NCBI RefSeq assembly: GCF_963675165.1
Contig: NC_087381.1
Span: forward strand, 2,418,001-2,482,000
Source of the DNA: Halichondria panicea
Lineage: Eukaryota; Porifera; Demospongiae; Suberitida; Halichondriidae
DNA length: 64,000 nt
Reading direction: 5' to 3'
A program made the translations under genes and the position numbers. Of this stretch, positions 24,501-36,300 are shown piece by piece. Every line of letters starts with the position of its first letter. Position 1 is the first letter of the stretch. The notes below the pieces were generated by a model. The model searched no databases. It had not been told where the DNA came from and worked only from the letters and a program-made list of their open reading frames with translations.

Positions 24501-24627
24501 TATAGAAGGCCACCTTTTTAATACATGCACTAATTATACCTATACCAAAAGCGACTACAAATTATTATGTTTCGCTTGAAAATCATATATATATTTTTTG
24601 TTGCAGACAAGCATGACAACGATTTAA
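15525..24627 (+). CDS. Receptor tyrosine kinase with four SRCR domains
   Basis: Exons: SRCR1 15525-15714 + 15810-15958; SRCR2 16011-16197 + 16323-16471; SRCR3 17832-18018 + 18620-18768; SRCR4 18922-19108 + 19215-19370; Thr-rich stalk 19933-20010; TM 21010-21143 ([20 protein letters not shown], then KRRQLK); juxtamembrane 21220-21377; kinase 21547-21648, 21767-21850, 21962-22179, 22299-22411, 22878-23043, 23144-23286, 24099-24258; tail 24607-24627. Each SRCR has the [20 protein letters not shown] core and a DVALVC end. Kinase motifs: [11 protein letters not shown] loop, VAVKTLK lysine, [23 protein letters not shown] with a tandem-Tyr activation loop, [19 protein letters not shown]. It should be catalytically active. 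The SRCR ligand is unknown. All SRCR exon pairs share phases, fitting domain duplication. Exon 19215-19370 carries a 4 bp insertion (CATG, 19313-19316) that shifts the frame in SRCR4. The 5' exon is not firmly placed. Confidence 0.88.
16566..16704. repeat. Palindromic MITE (TACACTGTAAAA ends)
   Basis: Nearly perfect inverted repeat: ACTAAAACCGTCGCATATAG mirrored across an AAAAAGCGTGC/GCACACTTTTT centre, with TATACACTGTA ends. It sits in the SRCR2-SRCR3 intron. A decayed partial copy lies at 24901-24973. Confidence 0.85.
17135..17190 (+). repeat. Two-copy tandem repeat, about 27 bp
   Basis: GCACTATAGTCTGCACTTCA followed by GCAGT is repeated with one change, inside an intron of the SRCR kinase gene. 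Confidence 0.7.
18083..18550. mobile_element. Non-autonomous DNA element in the SRCR3 intron
   Basis: Inverted ends: TTATTTTTTTGCCTTAAAAT near 18083 and its counterpart near 18515-18550. It splits the two half-exons of SRCR3 by ~600 bp. A minus-strand frame inside (18239-18451) is Ser/Asp/Glu-rich ([12 protein letters not shown]) and may be a transposase N-terminal remnant; the superfamily is not assignable. Confidence 0.5.
20030..20620. mobile_element. Foldback element with TAGCCTCGATTCC ends
   Basis: Left end TAGCCTCGATTCCAAGCCGA and right end as its inverse; inner sequence GGTGATAGTGCGCATGCG is also mirrored. A second nested inverted repeat (GCTCTCATCTAC and mirror) lies around 20190-20420. 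It sits in the intron before the TM exon. Ends are shared with the hairpins at 55129-55180 and 55442-55523. Confidence 0.75.
23345..23994. repeat. Decayed pogo-like MITE and inverted repeat in a kinase intron
   Basis: 23360-23660 matches the interior of the 37511-37888 element (CAAACCACACCCAAAACGTC, GCGAGTTTTGTGCAGTAAA). At 23911-23994 a hairpin with CCGGATTAGCGATAGTCTAC arms flanks a ~36 bp centre. It separates the last two kinase-domain exons. Confidence 0.65.
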
Positions 24628-25519
24628 GCGAGTCACTAATGAACAGAGCAACTAATGTGAGGAGAATTGAACTAACTAACAATTATCTCAATGATAGATT
24701 GATTAAATTTTGTTATAGATTAATGACTATTATAGATTAATGACTGCAATGCAGCATGCAACAACTTTTACTGTGACATTAATTTTTATTGTTTTGCTCA
24801 CAAGTTTATAGCTAGTACAAAAAAACTGCTGTACATAACATAGAAACACATGATATATTATTATAAGAAGTCAGATATACACATGCAGCAAGTGAATACT
24901 ACACTGGGAAAAAGCGTGCTATAATTATATGCAACTGTTTTAGTGTGCTCACCACACTTCATTTTTACAGTGTAATCCTGAAACGGCACTATAGATTTAC
25001 ACCTCTACTTTTATCATAATTATAATTACACGCAACCTTACATCTTCTTCATAAGACTTTTGTTTCTTTGGTTCCTGCATGGGTAAACAAACATGCATAC
25101 CATGCATGTGTGTATATAGCAGGTGACTGAGCTGATGACCTGGAGATAGGTATAGTGGGGATATACATAATTATAGGTGGGAGGACATAGTTGACAGACA
25201 CATCACATCACCAGTAAAGGAGGGAGGCTGTATTATTAACACGTGCACATACATGCACATACACAACTTGAGAGTTGTCTGGAGGGATGATCGGAGGAGC
25301 ACAGTTTCTTCCAGCTATATAGTTTCGGCAATGGAAAACCATGCTTATTCAATGGGGTGGGTGTCATGGCAACATAAGGGTCTACACGGCCATAGTATTG
25401 TACAACCTGCATGTTCTCGCTCAATATCTGTGACAGTGTGTGTGGTGTGGTTGTGGAGGGTATATACAGAAGCTCCATGCTTCACTATACTGCATTATAA
25501 TAAGTGTAATTATTATAGC
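24628..25519. other. Intergenic, 3' of the SRCR kinase
   Basis: Holds the partial MITE at 24901-24973. A minus-strand frame near 25236-25478 (MQVVQYYGRVDPYVAMTPTP) looks somewhat coding, with Tyr-containing motifs, but I find no partner exons. Confidence 0.35.
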
Positions 25520-25960
25520 TTTGATCAAGGACATTCAAAAACTGGAGAGACTCCAGAGGAGAGCGCCACCAAATTAATCCTTAAGGATTCTCAAGCTCGT
25601 ACCGATCGAGGCTGTCCAAATTGAAGCTATACTTAGTCTACCTCTAATGTACTGGTTTGAAATACAAGACACAATGTTTCTAGTATAAAGTCATTAAAGG
25701 AACCATCGGATCACTTCAACATAAGAGATCATATAAAATGTGTTACTGCATGGTCTCACCCGCTTCAGTTGCAACAACAAACTCACTGTCAAAGCCAAAC
25801 ACTACAAAGCAAGTAAACACTTTTACCTCAATCGTTGCAACTGCCATGGACATCAGCGCAACAGTATAACTTTAATCAACAATATACCCTCTATCACTCA
25901 CTATACTTTTGCATGAGAGAACTTTAAGCAAAATGTTAACTACAATAAACAGTGCCATTT
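25520..25960 (+). mobile_element. Degenerate LINE reverse-transcriptase 3' end
   Basis: Switching frames, the plus strand reads IQKLERLQRRA, KLILKDSQART, LMYWFEIQDTMFLV and a Leu/Ser-rich continuation. The LERLQRRATK..., PLMYWFE-QD-MFLVK order is the typical C-terminal region of non-LTR ORF2 proteins. Frameshifts show it is dead; both ends are unclear. Confidence 0.65.
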
Positions 25961-26331
25961 ATAATGGACTAACACACAGTGAGTCGGTATATTAGACTAG
26001 TGCAGACAGGTTACCTTAATTGACATTATGGGTAGGTGATGACTATAATTATACTATCAATTTGGCGAATCAAGGATACTTCACAACACAATCTCACTTA
26101 GCAATAATGCTATATGCAGCACGATCGTCCGTTTATAGAATAACAGTTCAATTGTCTCATTCGACACTTAAAATTATACCATTATATACAGCACACATTT
26201 CATACTGCAGCAGTCATGCATTGATATACTACGTATATATATACTACATATATCGTCCAATAATAAGAGTAGCTAACAGAGCTATATATGTATGCATGTT
26301 AGATCATTGTTCAGTGTCTCTAAATCATCGA
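25961..26331. other. Intergenic
   Basis: AT-rich 3' flank of the collagen gene. The plus-strand open frame here has no coding character. Confidence 0.35.
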
Positions 26332-27798
26332 TCAGTAGACGTATAGTTCCATTTGTTCAAGAGCAATGTTAGCACTATATGCAGAATTATGCATGCATAA
26401 TCTCATTTCGATATCATCAGTTGTGGGGGTTGGTAGTGTTTTGTTGAACCACGGTGGGTTATTGAACTGACAGCACGGGTTGTCATGGATACACCCCTGA
26501 CCATCCCAGAGAGGATTATCAGAAAAGAGGTGATATCCACGTGCAGAGCGAGAGCTTACGCCACTATCACAGAAATAGTCGTTACTGACAAAAGGAGGGG
26601 GGCCGTACGTGTTGCCCGGGTTACAAGGGCAGCGATAGTGTTCATTTGTACTTTCAATATCAGTTGCATTACTGTTTCCTTGATTGGCACCAGCTGCGAA
26701 TGTCCAAATGTGCGTCCTGGGTGTCCCATGAGTGAAACTTAGTCCATCAACGTACTGTGCACTGATACTATGTGAAGCAGAGTGATACCCCCTAAAGGAA
26801 TACATGTACCCCCACTGATAAGCCCTAGCTCTCCCACATACTCGACTATATTGATATCCACCGACATGAAAGATGACCGAAGAACAAGCGTACGAATTTG
26901 TATTGGTTCGACCACACGATCGGTAGTTTGAGTAGCCAGTCAGTGTTAGTCCTTGAGGGCAGTTTTGGCTTGTATTAGTCATATCAATGAATGCCACCTT
27001 CCTCCATCCTGGACCACCACACAATGATATAGGTCCCGCTGGATCTTGCTCACCTGTCATTCCTTTATCTCCCTTTTGTCCATTATTGCCTCCAAAGCCT
27101 CGATCTCCTTTAACCCCCTTGGCACCCGGCTCTCCTTTGTATCCTGGGTAACCAAGCTGACCTTTCACACCATTCTCACCACGCTCGCCTTTAACCCCCG
27201 TATCACCTTTCACACCGATGTTACCCATATCTCCTTTAACCCCTCGCTGCCCTATTGGGCCGGGACCGCCGATAGGACCCTTTAGACCTACTTCCCCTTT
27301 GTGACCAGGGTAACCAGGGTAGCCATTGTGACCTATGTGTCCTTTAACGCCAGGCTCTCCATGAATTCCCTGAGGACCTTCTTTACCCTGATCACCCAGG
27401 TCTCCCTTATTCCCCTTTGGGCCTGGTTTGAGCGAACAGTCAGTTAAATTATCATCATTTCTAGCACACTCCATTATAGTGTACAGTTTCTTTTCAATTA
27501 GTTCTGTCAGAGCATCAGAAAGTAGATCTGTAGCACTTTGAGAGGAGCTTGATTGTCGTGTTAGTCGCTTTAGTGTGCCCATCACCGTGGCTTCATCACT
27601 CGAGTAGGGGTTTGGATTAGCTTGAACAATATCTTGCAATTTAGTGATTTGGTCCTGTAAGATTGCATTTTCAGACTTGAGAGTCCACACAGCAAAAAAC
27701 AGACCACCAAACAATGAGAATCTCAGTAGCACAAATGCTATTTGAGAGATTATCTTACTGAACTTCACATTCGAGTCCATCTTTGTGTTGTACTGCAT
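26332..27798 (-). CDS. Type II membrane collagen with Cys-rich C-terminal domain
   Basis: Single-exon frame of 488 codons; Met7 (MDSNVKF) is an alternative start. Order: short cytoplasmic N-terminus; one TM helix at about residues 19-40 (FSLFGGLFFAVW); a short heptad-like segment (NAILQDQITKLQDIV); about 40 Gly-X-Y triplets from residue ~128 to 255, with one terminal irregularity (GEQDPAG); then a ~230-residue Cys-rich domain with GWRKVAFIDMT, YRSCGR, YVDGLSFTHGTPRTHIWTFA, DNPLWDGQGC and TTDDIEMRLC. Type II topology with an extracellular collagen stalk resembles membrane collagens of the scavenger-receptor/ectodysplasin layout. I recognise the terminal domain as a recurrent sponge/cnidarian type but cannot name it. 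The predicted role is an adhesion or matrix trimer. It is intronless among intron-rich neighbours. Confidence 0.85.
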   Translation of the reverse strand: MQYNTKMDSNVKFSKIISQIAFVLLRFSLFGGLFFAVWTLKSENAILQDQITKLQDIVQANPNPYSSDEATVMGTLKRLTRQSSSSQSATDLLSDALTELIEKKLYTIMECARNDDNLTDCSLKPGPKGNKGDLGDQGKEGPQGIHGEPGVKGHIGHNGYPGYPGHKGEVGLKGPIGGPGPIGQRGVKGDMGNIGVKGDTGVKGERGENGVKGQLGYPGYKGEPGAKGVKGDRGFGGNNGQKGDKGMTGEQDPAGPISLCGGPGWRKVAFIDMTNTSQNCPQGLTLTGYSNYRSCGRTNTNSYACSSVIFHVGGYQYSRVCGRARAYQWGYMYSFRGYHSASHSISAQYVDGLSFTHGTPRTHIWTFAAGANQGNSNATDIESTNEHYRCPCNPGNTYGPPPFVSNDYFCDSGVSSRSARGYHLFSDNPLWDGQGCIHDNPCCQFNNPPWFNKTLPTPTTDDIEMRLCMHNSAYSANIALEQMELYVY

Positions 27799-28118
27799 GT
27801 AGCTACATGTGGCAAGATTATAACTTAAGTATACACAATATACAGTAACCTCTACGGTATGCTGTGGGTTTATGTTGTGGTGTATTTGATTCCCTCCTCC
27901 AACATACGGAATGTTGGTGGTATTACTGAACCAAAGTTGTAAATTCCAACTGGGAATTCTACTCTTAAACAGTCGCTTCCGGAATCCCCCCCCCTCAAAA
28001 AACTCTTATACGGTAGACTACATGTATACTGTATAATTATCCAGCGGTACCTTTGACCACTATACTGGGCAAATACTGCTGACATACTAGTAATCCATAC
28101 TGGTCAGTGCAGGTGCTG
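27799..28118. other. 5' flank of the collagen gene
   Basis: No gene. A ~50 bp segment at 27935-27985 (TTCCAACTGGGAATTCTACT, then CAGTCGCTTCCGGAAT) is repeated directly at 28203-28255, inside the neighbouring MITE. Confidence 0.45.
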
Positions 28119-28580
28119 ATGCCTCCGTGGAGGTGTCAAAGCTACATAACATACTAGCAATTTATATAGCAATAGCTTTTATACACACATTAAATTATCA
28201 GTTGTAAATTCCAACTGGGAATTCTACTCTTATACTGACAGTCGCTTCCGGAATTCCGGAAATCGATGCCAAAAGTCCAAATCTAAAATGAATCGCTGCA
28301 CTAGCAGAGCCTTGCAGCTCTCTTCTCACTCTTGCAGCTATATACAAATATAGCTAGCGTTCTAGTGCAGAGCTAACTACTATATGAGTAGCAACACGCA
28401 CTCCATGGACAAGTTTTGCTACGCACTCTTCTGACAAGGCTGCAATGGCATTCCAAGTAAGCAAACAACTAGGCATAACTCGAGAACCAAGCATTATTAT
28501 GCAAATCCACGAATCAAAATTCATGTTTAGAAGCCTATAATAACTAGTTCTTCATTGAACTAGTTATTGGCTGTAGCAGT
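28119..28580 (-). repeat. MITE family I, inverted copy
   Basis: Begins ATGCCTCCGTGGAGGTG (inverse of the family's right end) and carries the GCAGCTCTC and GTTCTAGTGCAGAGCTAACT landmarks. A small hairpin (AACTAGTTC...GAACTAGTT) is inserted at about 28533-28562. Confidence 0.7.
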
Positions 28581-28769
28581 CTACACAGACTATAGGCCTG
28601 TGCCAAATATTCCGGAATACCCACATTTTACATTGCAGTAAATGTATTGTTAGTCCAATCAATGTTTGAAACCACATTTTTTGTGCTCAAGTTTGTTATT
28701 TCGCTGCTGAAATTAAAAGTTAATCCCATTTTTGGTGCTATAGTTGTGACACATGCACAAGTGCCACAT

Positions 28770-28843
28770 GGGTATTGGCTCAGTAGTGACGTAAGCCCGA
28801 GGGCCGCAGGCCTCAAGGGCAAACGGCACTACTGAGCCAACTA
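28770..28843. repeat. Hairpin element
   Basis: TTGGCTCAGTAGTG is mirrored by CACTACTGAGCCAA, with an inner GCCCGAGGGCC/GGCCTCAAGGGC partial stem. Confidence 0.7.
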
Positions 28844-29439
28844 GTGTTCAAGCTGGCGCTGCATGTGCTAATGCCTCTCGCCATGATTTGCTTTCGCTCA
28901 AAAGTATAGAAGAGGAAGTATAGAAGAGGAAAAAGTGTATAAAATAATCTGTCTAAAACTGACTTGCATCTATTCAATTGTATAATTATGGTATCATTGT
29001 TGTGTTTTGTGGCTGCTTATACCAGGACCTCAAGGATCTAGGAAGCAACAAAGAAGAAGATTTTGTAATTATAAGCGAAAGTGCATAATTTTACTAATTT
29101 TAGTTTATCTATATAAAGTCACTGAGAAGAAAAGACTTATTACATGCATCTATTGTTGTATTATGTGGCTTTAATACCAGGACCTCAAGAAAGAAGAAAA
29201 TTGATTCTTCCAGGATCTGTAGTAGTTCAGTGTATAATTATAATATCTAAGAAGAAAAGACTTGTGTACATGCATATTATTATCTATATTGTTATATAGT
29301 AGTGTTTTGTGGCTTACCAGGCCCTCAAGAAAAATATGATTCTGCCAGGAGGATCTGGATCTGGACCTTGGATATCACACATGGGGAATGAGCGCGCATG
29401 CGCATTACATCCATAGGAATAATTAAAGGGTGTGTCCAA
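28844..29439. other. Repeat-derived intergenic DNA
   Basis: Three decayed copies of a unit containing GTGGCTT.TACCAGGACCTCAAG followed by AAGAAGA tracts (about 29010-29070, 29160-29210, 29300-29350). No gene. Confidence 0.5.
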
Positions 29440-29885
29440 AGAGATCAATTTCACAAATGGCTACTGCTAGCTAGCTGTTTTAACAGGTATTTTATGAGTC
29501 TTGTAGCTAACAAAAAGCTAGCGCTTTAGTGCAAGGCTAACTCATATGTTGAATAGAAAGTTTGTGCGGACAGATGATGCTATGAAAGATTCTGAAGAGA
29601 CTGCAACAGCCTTCAATGTGAGTCAAACTAGCCATAACTCGAGAAAGAAGCTTTAGTTTGCTAATCCACGAATCAAAATCCAAGAGAACGTGGCTAGAAG
29701 CCTATAGTAGACTCGCAAGCCGTCACTGTTTGCCTGCAACAGTGACGGCTTGCGAGTCTAGCCTATAGAAGCTGTTAGTTTTTGTCGCATTGCAACCGTT
29801 GAGCAGTTACAGCTGGAACAGACACACACACAGACACAGTCAGCTTTACCGTATCCCTCCTGCGGGTACGCCTCGAGGCATAATA
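29440..29885 (-). repeat. MITE family I, inverted diverged copy with nested hairpin
   Basis: Landmarks GGCTAACTCATATG, ACTAGCCATAACTCGAG and TAGAAGCCTATAG match family I; the right edge has a decayed GAGGCATAAT end. At 29708-29760 lies a perfect hairpin (TAGACTCGCAAGCCGTCACT arms, 7 bp loop), inserted where the 28119 copy has a different hairpin. Confidence 0.65.
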
Positions 29886-30330
29886 ATTATATCCAATGTG
29901 CACACAAGTCGAGTGAAGCTGTGTAACAACTGCATTCCTTTCCGTGTACACATCACTCTTTTTATAGGACAACTAGTTTGCAACTACTTGTGGTCGGCTG
30001 TGGAATGCACCAGACGCATGAAAAACGTTTTCTGCCTACCACTGAATCTGTTAACACGTTTTTTTTCAGGTTACTGGCTGGAGGGTGGGCTTTAGATAAC
30101 TTCAGCCAGTTCACCATTTGTGTTTCCTTTGATCTGCCCACTCAAATGCAGTGCAAATGACTATTTTTGGCACACACTAGCTCGAGACCAGGCCGAGTTT
30201 TCGCTTTTATAACGGTAGGGGTTTTCCAACTGCTGAATCAGCGTTTCTTGCTTTACCCCTCCCCCCTCTAGCTCTCTACACTATTGTATACAAGCCAAGA
30301 GACTCTCTTAGCGCTGTGTATAGTAAAATC

Positions 30331-33300
30331 ATGGGCAGTATTGAATCAGTTGCAGCTGCCCCCCCTGCCTGCAGTTCAGTCTCCTTCACACTAAACGGTT
30401 TCCCAGTGAGTGTAGCAGATGCAAGTCCTGGAGTCAGCTTGAACCAATGGTTGAGGTCTCAGCCTGGACTAACTGGAGCCAAGAGGATGTGTGGGGAAGG
30501 AGGCTGTGGGGCCTGTGTGGTGGCCGCAAGTGTACCGCACCATGGTGATGGGGAGACGAGTGTCGCAATCAACTCAGTGAGCTCTAATACTTGCATATAA
30601 ATGGCTATTATAGCATGGCATAATGTCAAGGTACATAGTAAGGTATTATAATTATTGTCTTGCTTTTATAGTGCCTGTGTCCCATCTACTCCATTGAAGG
30701 GTGGTCCATAACCACTGTGGAGGGTATTGGGAGGTAAGATTGTGACTAAACATGCTAGATCTACTTTAATATCTATTAAAGTAAGTATTTCCGTACGGAC
30801 AAGTTTGGGTATAGACCACTAAGTGCATGTCTCAGTATAATATTATATGCTTGGTACATACATCATTATAGAACCATCCTTTGGTGCCAGGAAGTTAAGA
30901 CACAGTGAAATTCAGTGGTACCATGTATATGCATGAAGAAATATGTTTGAGGTTGTTGTATATAGAGAGCCAATCTATACTACCGTGTATAATTATGACT
31001 GTAATCGACCCTTGCACATGCACACACACACACACAGTTCCAAGGTTGGTTTCCACCCAATCCAGACAGCCATTGCTGAGTACAATGGCAGTCAATGTGG
31101 CTACTGCACTCCAGGCTTTGTCATGACCATGTACAGGTGAGTATAGGCTAGCGAAATGCTCTGTATTATAGATCAGAAATATGGGCAGGGAATGTACTAG
31201 CTTCGATTCCAGGCCACTTTCAAAGGAGAAAGACTCTTTCTCCAGTGTTAAAAAGGCAGGTTTTGTTTAATCAACCACGTGGGTGACCATAGGACTATTA
31301 CTGAAACAGTACATGGATATATATACCAGGTCCTCTTTTCACTAAAATTGAGGCCGAAATGTACAGACTGCATTTCATTCTATTTTTGACCTGATTATAA
31401 CTTCCAATCCTTTTATGCTGTAATTATTCGCGAGTGATATTCATTCATTGCATTTTTGTTATCGTATACGAAAAATGTATGTTAAAAATGTCGCCTTAAA
31501 ACATTTTAGCGTTAACACCTACTAAATATCAGGTAATAATTATGTTTTTTACTTAGCTTGCTTCAGAGGAACCCCCAACCTACTGAGAGAGAAGTGGAAG
31601 ACGTGTTCGACGGGAATATTTGCAGGTGTACTGGGTATCGTCCGATCCTGGATGCTATGAAGAGCTTTGCCATTGACCACACCCCCACCACCACCGCCAC
31701 TCACCATATTGCTGATATTGAGGTAAGCAGTCCACGTAACGAAAACAAAGGCTATACTGTTGATTTTTACTTACTCATACCAACAAATAAATTGATGCAT
31801 GTGTCTAATTGCAACTACATGAAGTGCATTATGTACATGTATCACATGGCAGCTATCGGCTAAATCCTGAATTCCATATGAAGCCTCAAGCAATTAACTA
31901 TAATTATTTGCATTAACTGTTTGCAATTCCCCCTTCTCCATGCACAGGACCTTTCTCCCCGAGTGTGCTCTGATGTTGGTGACTTGTGCTTGGATCTAGG
32001 CCGAGGATTGAGGAGGACAATCTTTGACCCTCAGTGGTACCGTCCCTCCTCTTTGTCAGAGCTAGTGGCGGTTGTCAGGGGTAATGAGGGGAAAAGAATT
32101 GGGCTGGTAGCCGGAGACACTGGAAGAGGTCTGTCACACTTTGAGATAATAGTATATAACGTAAAAGCAGAAAATAAACTTATAACTATTTAAGATCGAA
32201 GGGCAATTAAGCTGCTGCTTCAAACTTGTTCTATATCTCAGTGCATGCATGCTTTAATAATTAATTTTATAGCGCTAAATAGAGCAATTGAGCCATTGAG
32301 CATTCTTACCAGCTGGTTGTAACTTCAATCCCCCCCCCCCCCCCCCCCCTCTCTCTCTCCCTCTCTCTCTCTTGCACATGCACATTCAGGGGTATTTAAA
32401 CACTCACCACGAGATGAGGTGCTTATTGATTTAAAGGCTATTCATGAGTTTAGCGAAATAAAGGTCAGTCACTATCAAAATGTGGGTGTGTCTCTGTCAT
32501 GAATATTGTAAGAACTATTGTCAATTAGGTGACAATTTGCTTCTCTGCAACTGTATTGCATGAAATCTTCCTGCTAGCTGTAATGATGTAATCGATCGTC
32601 ACCAGCATATACCTCTCCCTCCACAGGTAACCCCCAGTGTCCTTATAGTGGGTGCCTGTGTGAGCATCTCTCGATTGGTGGAAGTACTCCTTAACAACCC
32701 CACCCCCTCGTTTAAAGTCCTGAGTCAGCACCTGCTCATGGTGGGCAATGTCCCCGTGAGGAACGTGGGTACATGGGCGGGTAACCTCATGTTGGTCCAT
32801 AAGCATAGGGACTTTCCCTCCGATGTCTTCATCACACTGGCCGGACTTGGAACTACAATCACTATCGGTAAAAGGAATGTTTTTGATGTTATAATTCTGA
32901 TATGTAGAGCTTGCTTTCAGGTGCATGTTTAAAATTGAATTTTCCAGGCCATCATAAAATTCATTCCATGTAATAGGTCGCTTGTCAGATCTATCCACTG
33001 TTGACATGACACTGTGGAAGTTTCTGGAGACAGACATAAAAGACAGTGTAAGCATATACATTATAGTGATAGCGTGTATACACATATACATGAATACTAT
33101 AATTACTTGAGGATGTTGTCAAAAACTGTTCACATGAAATTGTCAGTTTATGTTTAATCAGAGTTTCATAATTAGAGTTTCAATTCCACAGATTATTCTC
33201 TCTGCGTCCATCCCTGTCCTTCCTGAGAGTGTAGTCTACCAGAGCTTCAAGATTATGCCCAGAGCTGTGGTATGCATAATGAATTAAGTATTATACATGT

Positions 33301-36300
33301 ATATCTACCATACGGCCATGCATGTAGTAGTACTGTAGCTTGTGTAGTACGTAGCCTCTAGTATTATTTAGTCGGTCAATATATATGCTGTGTGTACATT
33401 GTACAGAGCATAACTGCATTGGCTACGAGTTATATCCATAATGATAAAGCCATGGCTTTGTGTACAGGGCTCATTAAATTTCAAGATTGCATAATTATTA
33501 AGGGTATAAATTATATACTAGTCAGATTGAGAGCACTATAATAATTATCATACTATTATTTTCATCTCCCCAAAGAACTCTCATGCTTACGTCAACGCCT
33601 CCTTCTGTGCCAAGGTGGGGGAGGGCTCAGTGATAAAGGCCACGCCCACCATCATCTACAGCGGACTCACCAACAAACCAGTGTGTCTATATCTGTCTCA
33701 TATGTCATAGTTATGCGATTACTAATACACATACTCAACATTTTTCAGGTTTTAATGACGGCTCTCTGTGATTACTTGGTGGATAAAGATTTCTCTGATC
33801 CGGCCACCCTTAAAGGTGTGCTCTATTTCTTTACATAAGTACAACTTCTCCCTTGTGGTTGAGTTCCTACAAATTTATAATGCTCTCTTTTAATCATTGA
33901 TTGCTTTTAATTTGTTAACATGTCGTACCTAACAGCAATTCTTGATCACTAATTTCCTTCCTTGTTTTCAGATGCTGTGGACATCCTGAGCAGTTTAGTC
34001 TTGCAGGACACACCTCTTTCTGCCTCGTCTGAGTACAGAATGAGCCTGGCAACAACACTGTTCTACAAGGTATAATATGTAATATTCATTTGGCGATAAC
34101 ATTTTTATGATGATATGTATATGCATGGTTACTCAGAGCGTTGACTCTTTAGTGTAAGTGTATATGTAGTACGTACTTTACATTCCCCTAGCTCAGAAAA
34201 TTGTAACACACACACACACACATACATCTAGTTCATCGTTTGTATCCTCCCGAAGCCGCTCCCCCCTTCCCTCCAGTCAGTGGTTGTCCCACCCACCAGA
34301 GCTGTGTCAAGAGGCAAACAGCTGTTTTCTAGTATACCCTCCGAATATCCGATAACACAACCGCTGACAAAACTGACCGCTAAGTTACAGGTTAGAAATA
34401 ATATTATAATGTCACTTATTTAGTTGAGTCTATGATATAATTAACATCTCGGTAAATGCATTGGAGATGTGATTTGTGCAGGCCGGCCAGCTGGGATATA
34501 CAAATACATTATACAAACTGGGCAGAATAAGAATTATAATTTTTGTCTAATACAATTATGTATGTGCCCTGCTTGATTAATCCTTAACCTAGTATCAGGA
34601 GCAAATGAGTAGATGAAGCTATGCATAGTATTGCGGAATCAGTATTGTAACTTGTTTGTAATGTGCTAAGTGCTCTGTACATAACGCGTTTGACTAAATA
34701 ATTATAAGTACAATGAAATGTCAGCACTTAATTAGCGGTGTGACATAATTATAATTACGGCAATATTTGTACACCAGGACAATCAAATCCGCGTAGTAAG
34801 ACACTCTATCTACTCATGTGCTCTTGATAGTACACACATGTTGTGTAGTGTGAAAGTTGCCAGCTGTGCACGCATGTCACCCCCTTATACAGGCGTCAGG
34901 TGAGGCCCAGTATATCAGTGACTGTCCTGTCCTACCCAAAGAACTAGCCGCTGCTTTCGTCCTAACCACTATGGCACGTTAGCACATCCAGTGTATATCC
35001 TGTATTGATAACATCTTTTTTATACTTAGGGCAATGCTGAGATAATATCAATTGACTGCTCCACTGCTAAGGTATGTCTATTATTTTTATGCCCTCTCGT
35101 TTGATGCAATTTCTATATCTGTACTATTCTAGAAACTGCCTGGCTTTGTCAAGATGCTCACATCAAAAGATATTCCCGGTGATAACAACTTCATGTCTGA
35201 TCGAGATGCTGAGATCCCTGAAGAAGTAATTAAGTGATACAATAATTATTCATTTCGTATAATAATGCATGGGGAGGTTTATTAAGACACAACGAAGAAT
35301 GAGGTTAGCACCTCCGTGTTTAAAGGTCCTTTGACATGTACCATGTAAGCATATTAAGTAATTCCATCTACAGCACTTTTTAGGTAAGATAATCACACGA
35401 AGAAGTTATAATGTTGAACTTCCAATAATTGATTGTTCAGAAGCAATTGATGAATTGATACTTTTGTGAATCAGTCAGAAATGCAGCCCGACTTTGCATA
35501 CTTTTAGTTTAGATCATTTTTGAGAACCAACCACCAAAGTACACATATAGCCGCTTGTGTCAATACCACAGATTGTATATATAGTTAATACGGCAAAGTT
35601 GAGCGTATGGTTTTAGCTAAGCCATGAAGTGCAAGTACAGAGTGAGATGGTTCTATTCTAAAGGAGCCCTACTTGTTCTGTTCTGGTTTCTGCTTATCAC
35701 CTTTGTCATCATATCAATGTTCAGAATTTTGCCTCCTCCAATAACACTTTCAGCAAGTTCTTATTGGGTGCCTGATGTTTTGTTACTTCTGTCAGTGTTG
35801 ACGGTGCCACTAACAGGATGGCTGGCTGACGCAAAGTTTGGAAACTATAAAGTAGTAAGATTTGGTGTATTGCTTTTATTCCTTGCTACTATTTTTAATT
35901 GCTTCTATTACTTAATTGAACCATTAAATTTTGTAGTTAACGTTTTGGTTCTGAAATGGTTTGTGTTTGTGATAAACGGTTTGTTTTTGGTAGGATGTGT
36001 TGGTTGCTCTTTAGTATTATTTCAACTGGGTATGGATCAGATGCCTGATGCTTCAAGCTCCAGCATTTGCAGCTTTATCACTTGGTTTTCATGTAGTGGT
36101 GTATTGGGAGCCTATTTAAGCAATGTTTTATATAATCTGAAGGTAGATTGCTTGGATGTTTCATTGCGTACCAACTACCAACAGGTTTGGAGCTTACTTC
36201 TTGTTCTATCTTTAAGCTGTGTTCTTATTTCGGATTTTTGTCTCTCCAAAAATTGGCTAATAATTGAACCAAAGTCACCGAACTCTCTCAAAATTATCTA

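Noticed and set aside
32525..33091. 188-codon minus-strand frame
   Set aside because: Shadow of oxidase FAD-domain exons on the plus strand, which carry the family motifs.
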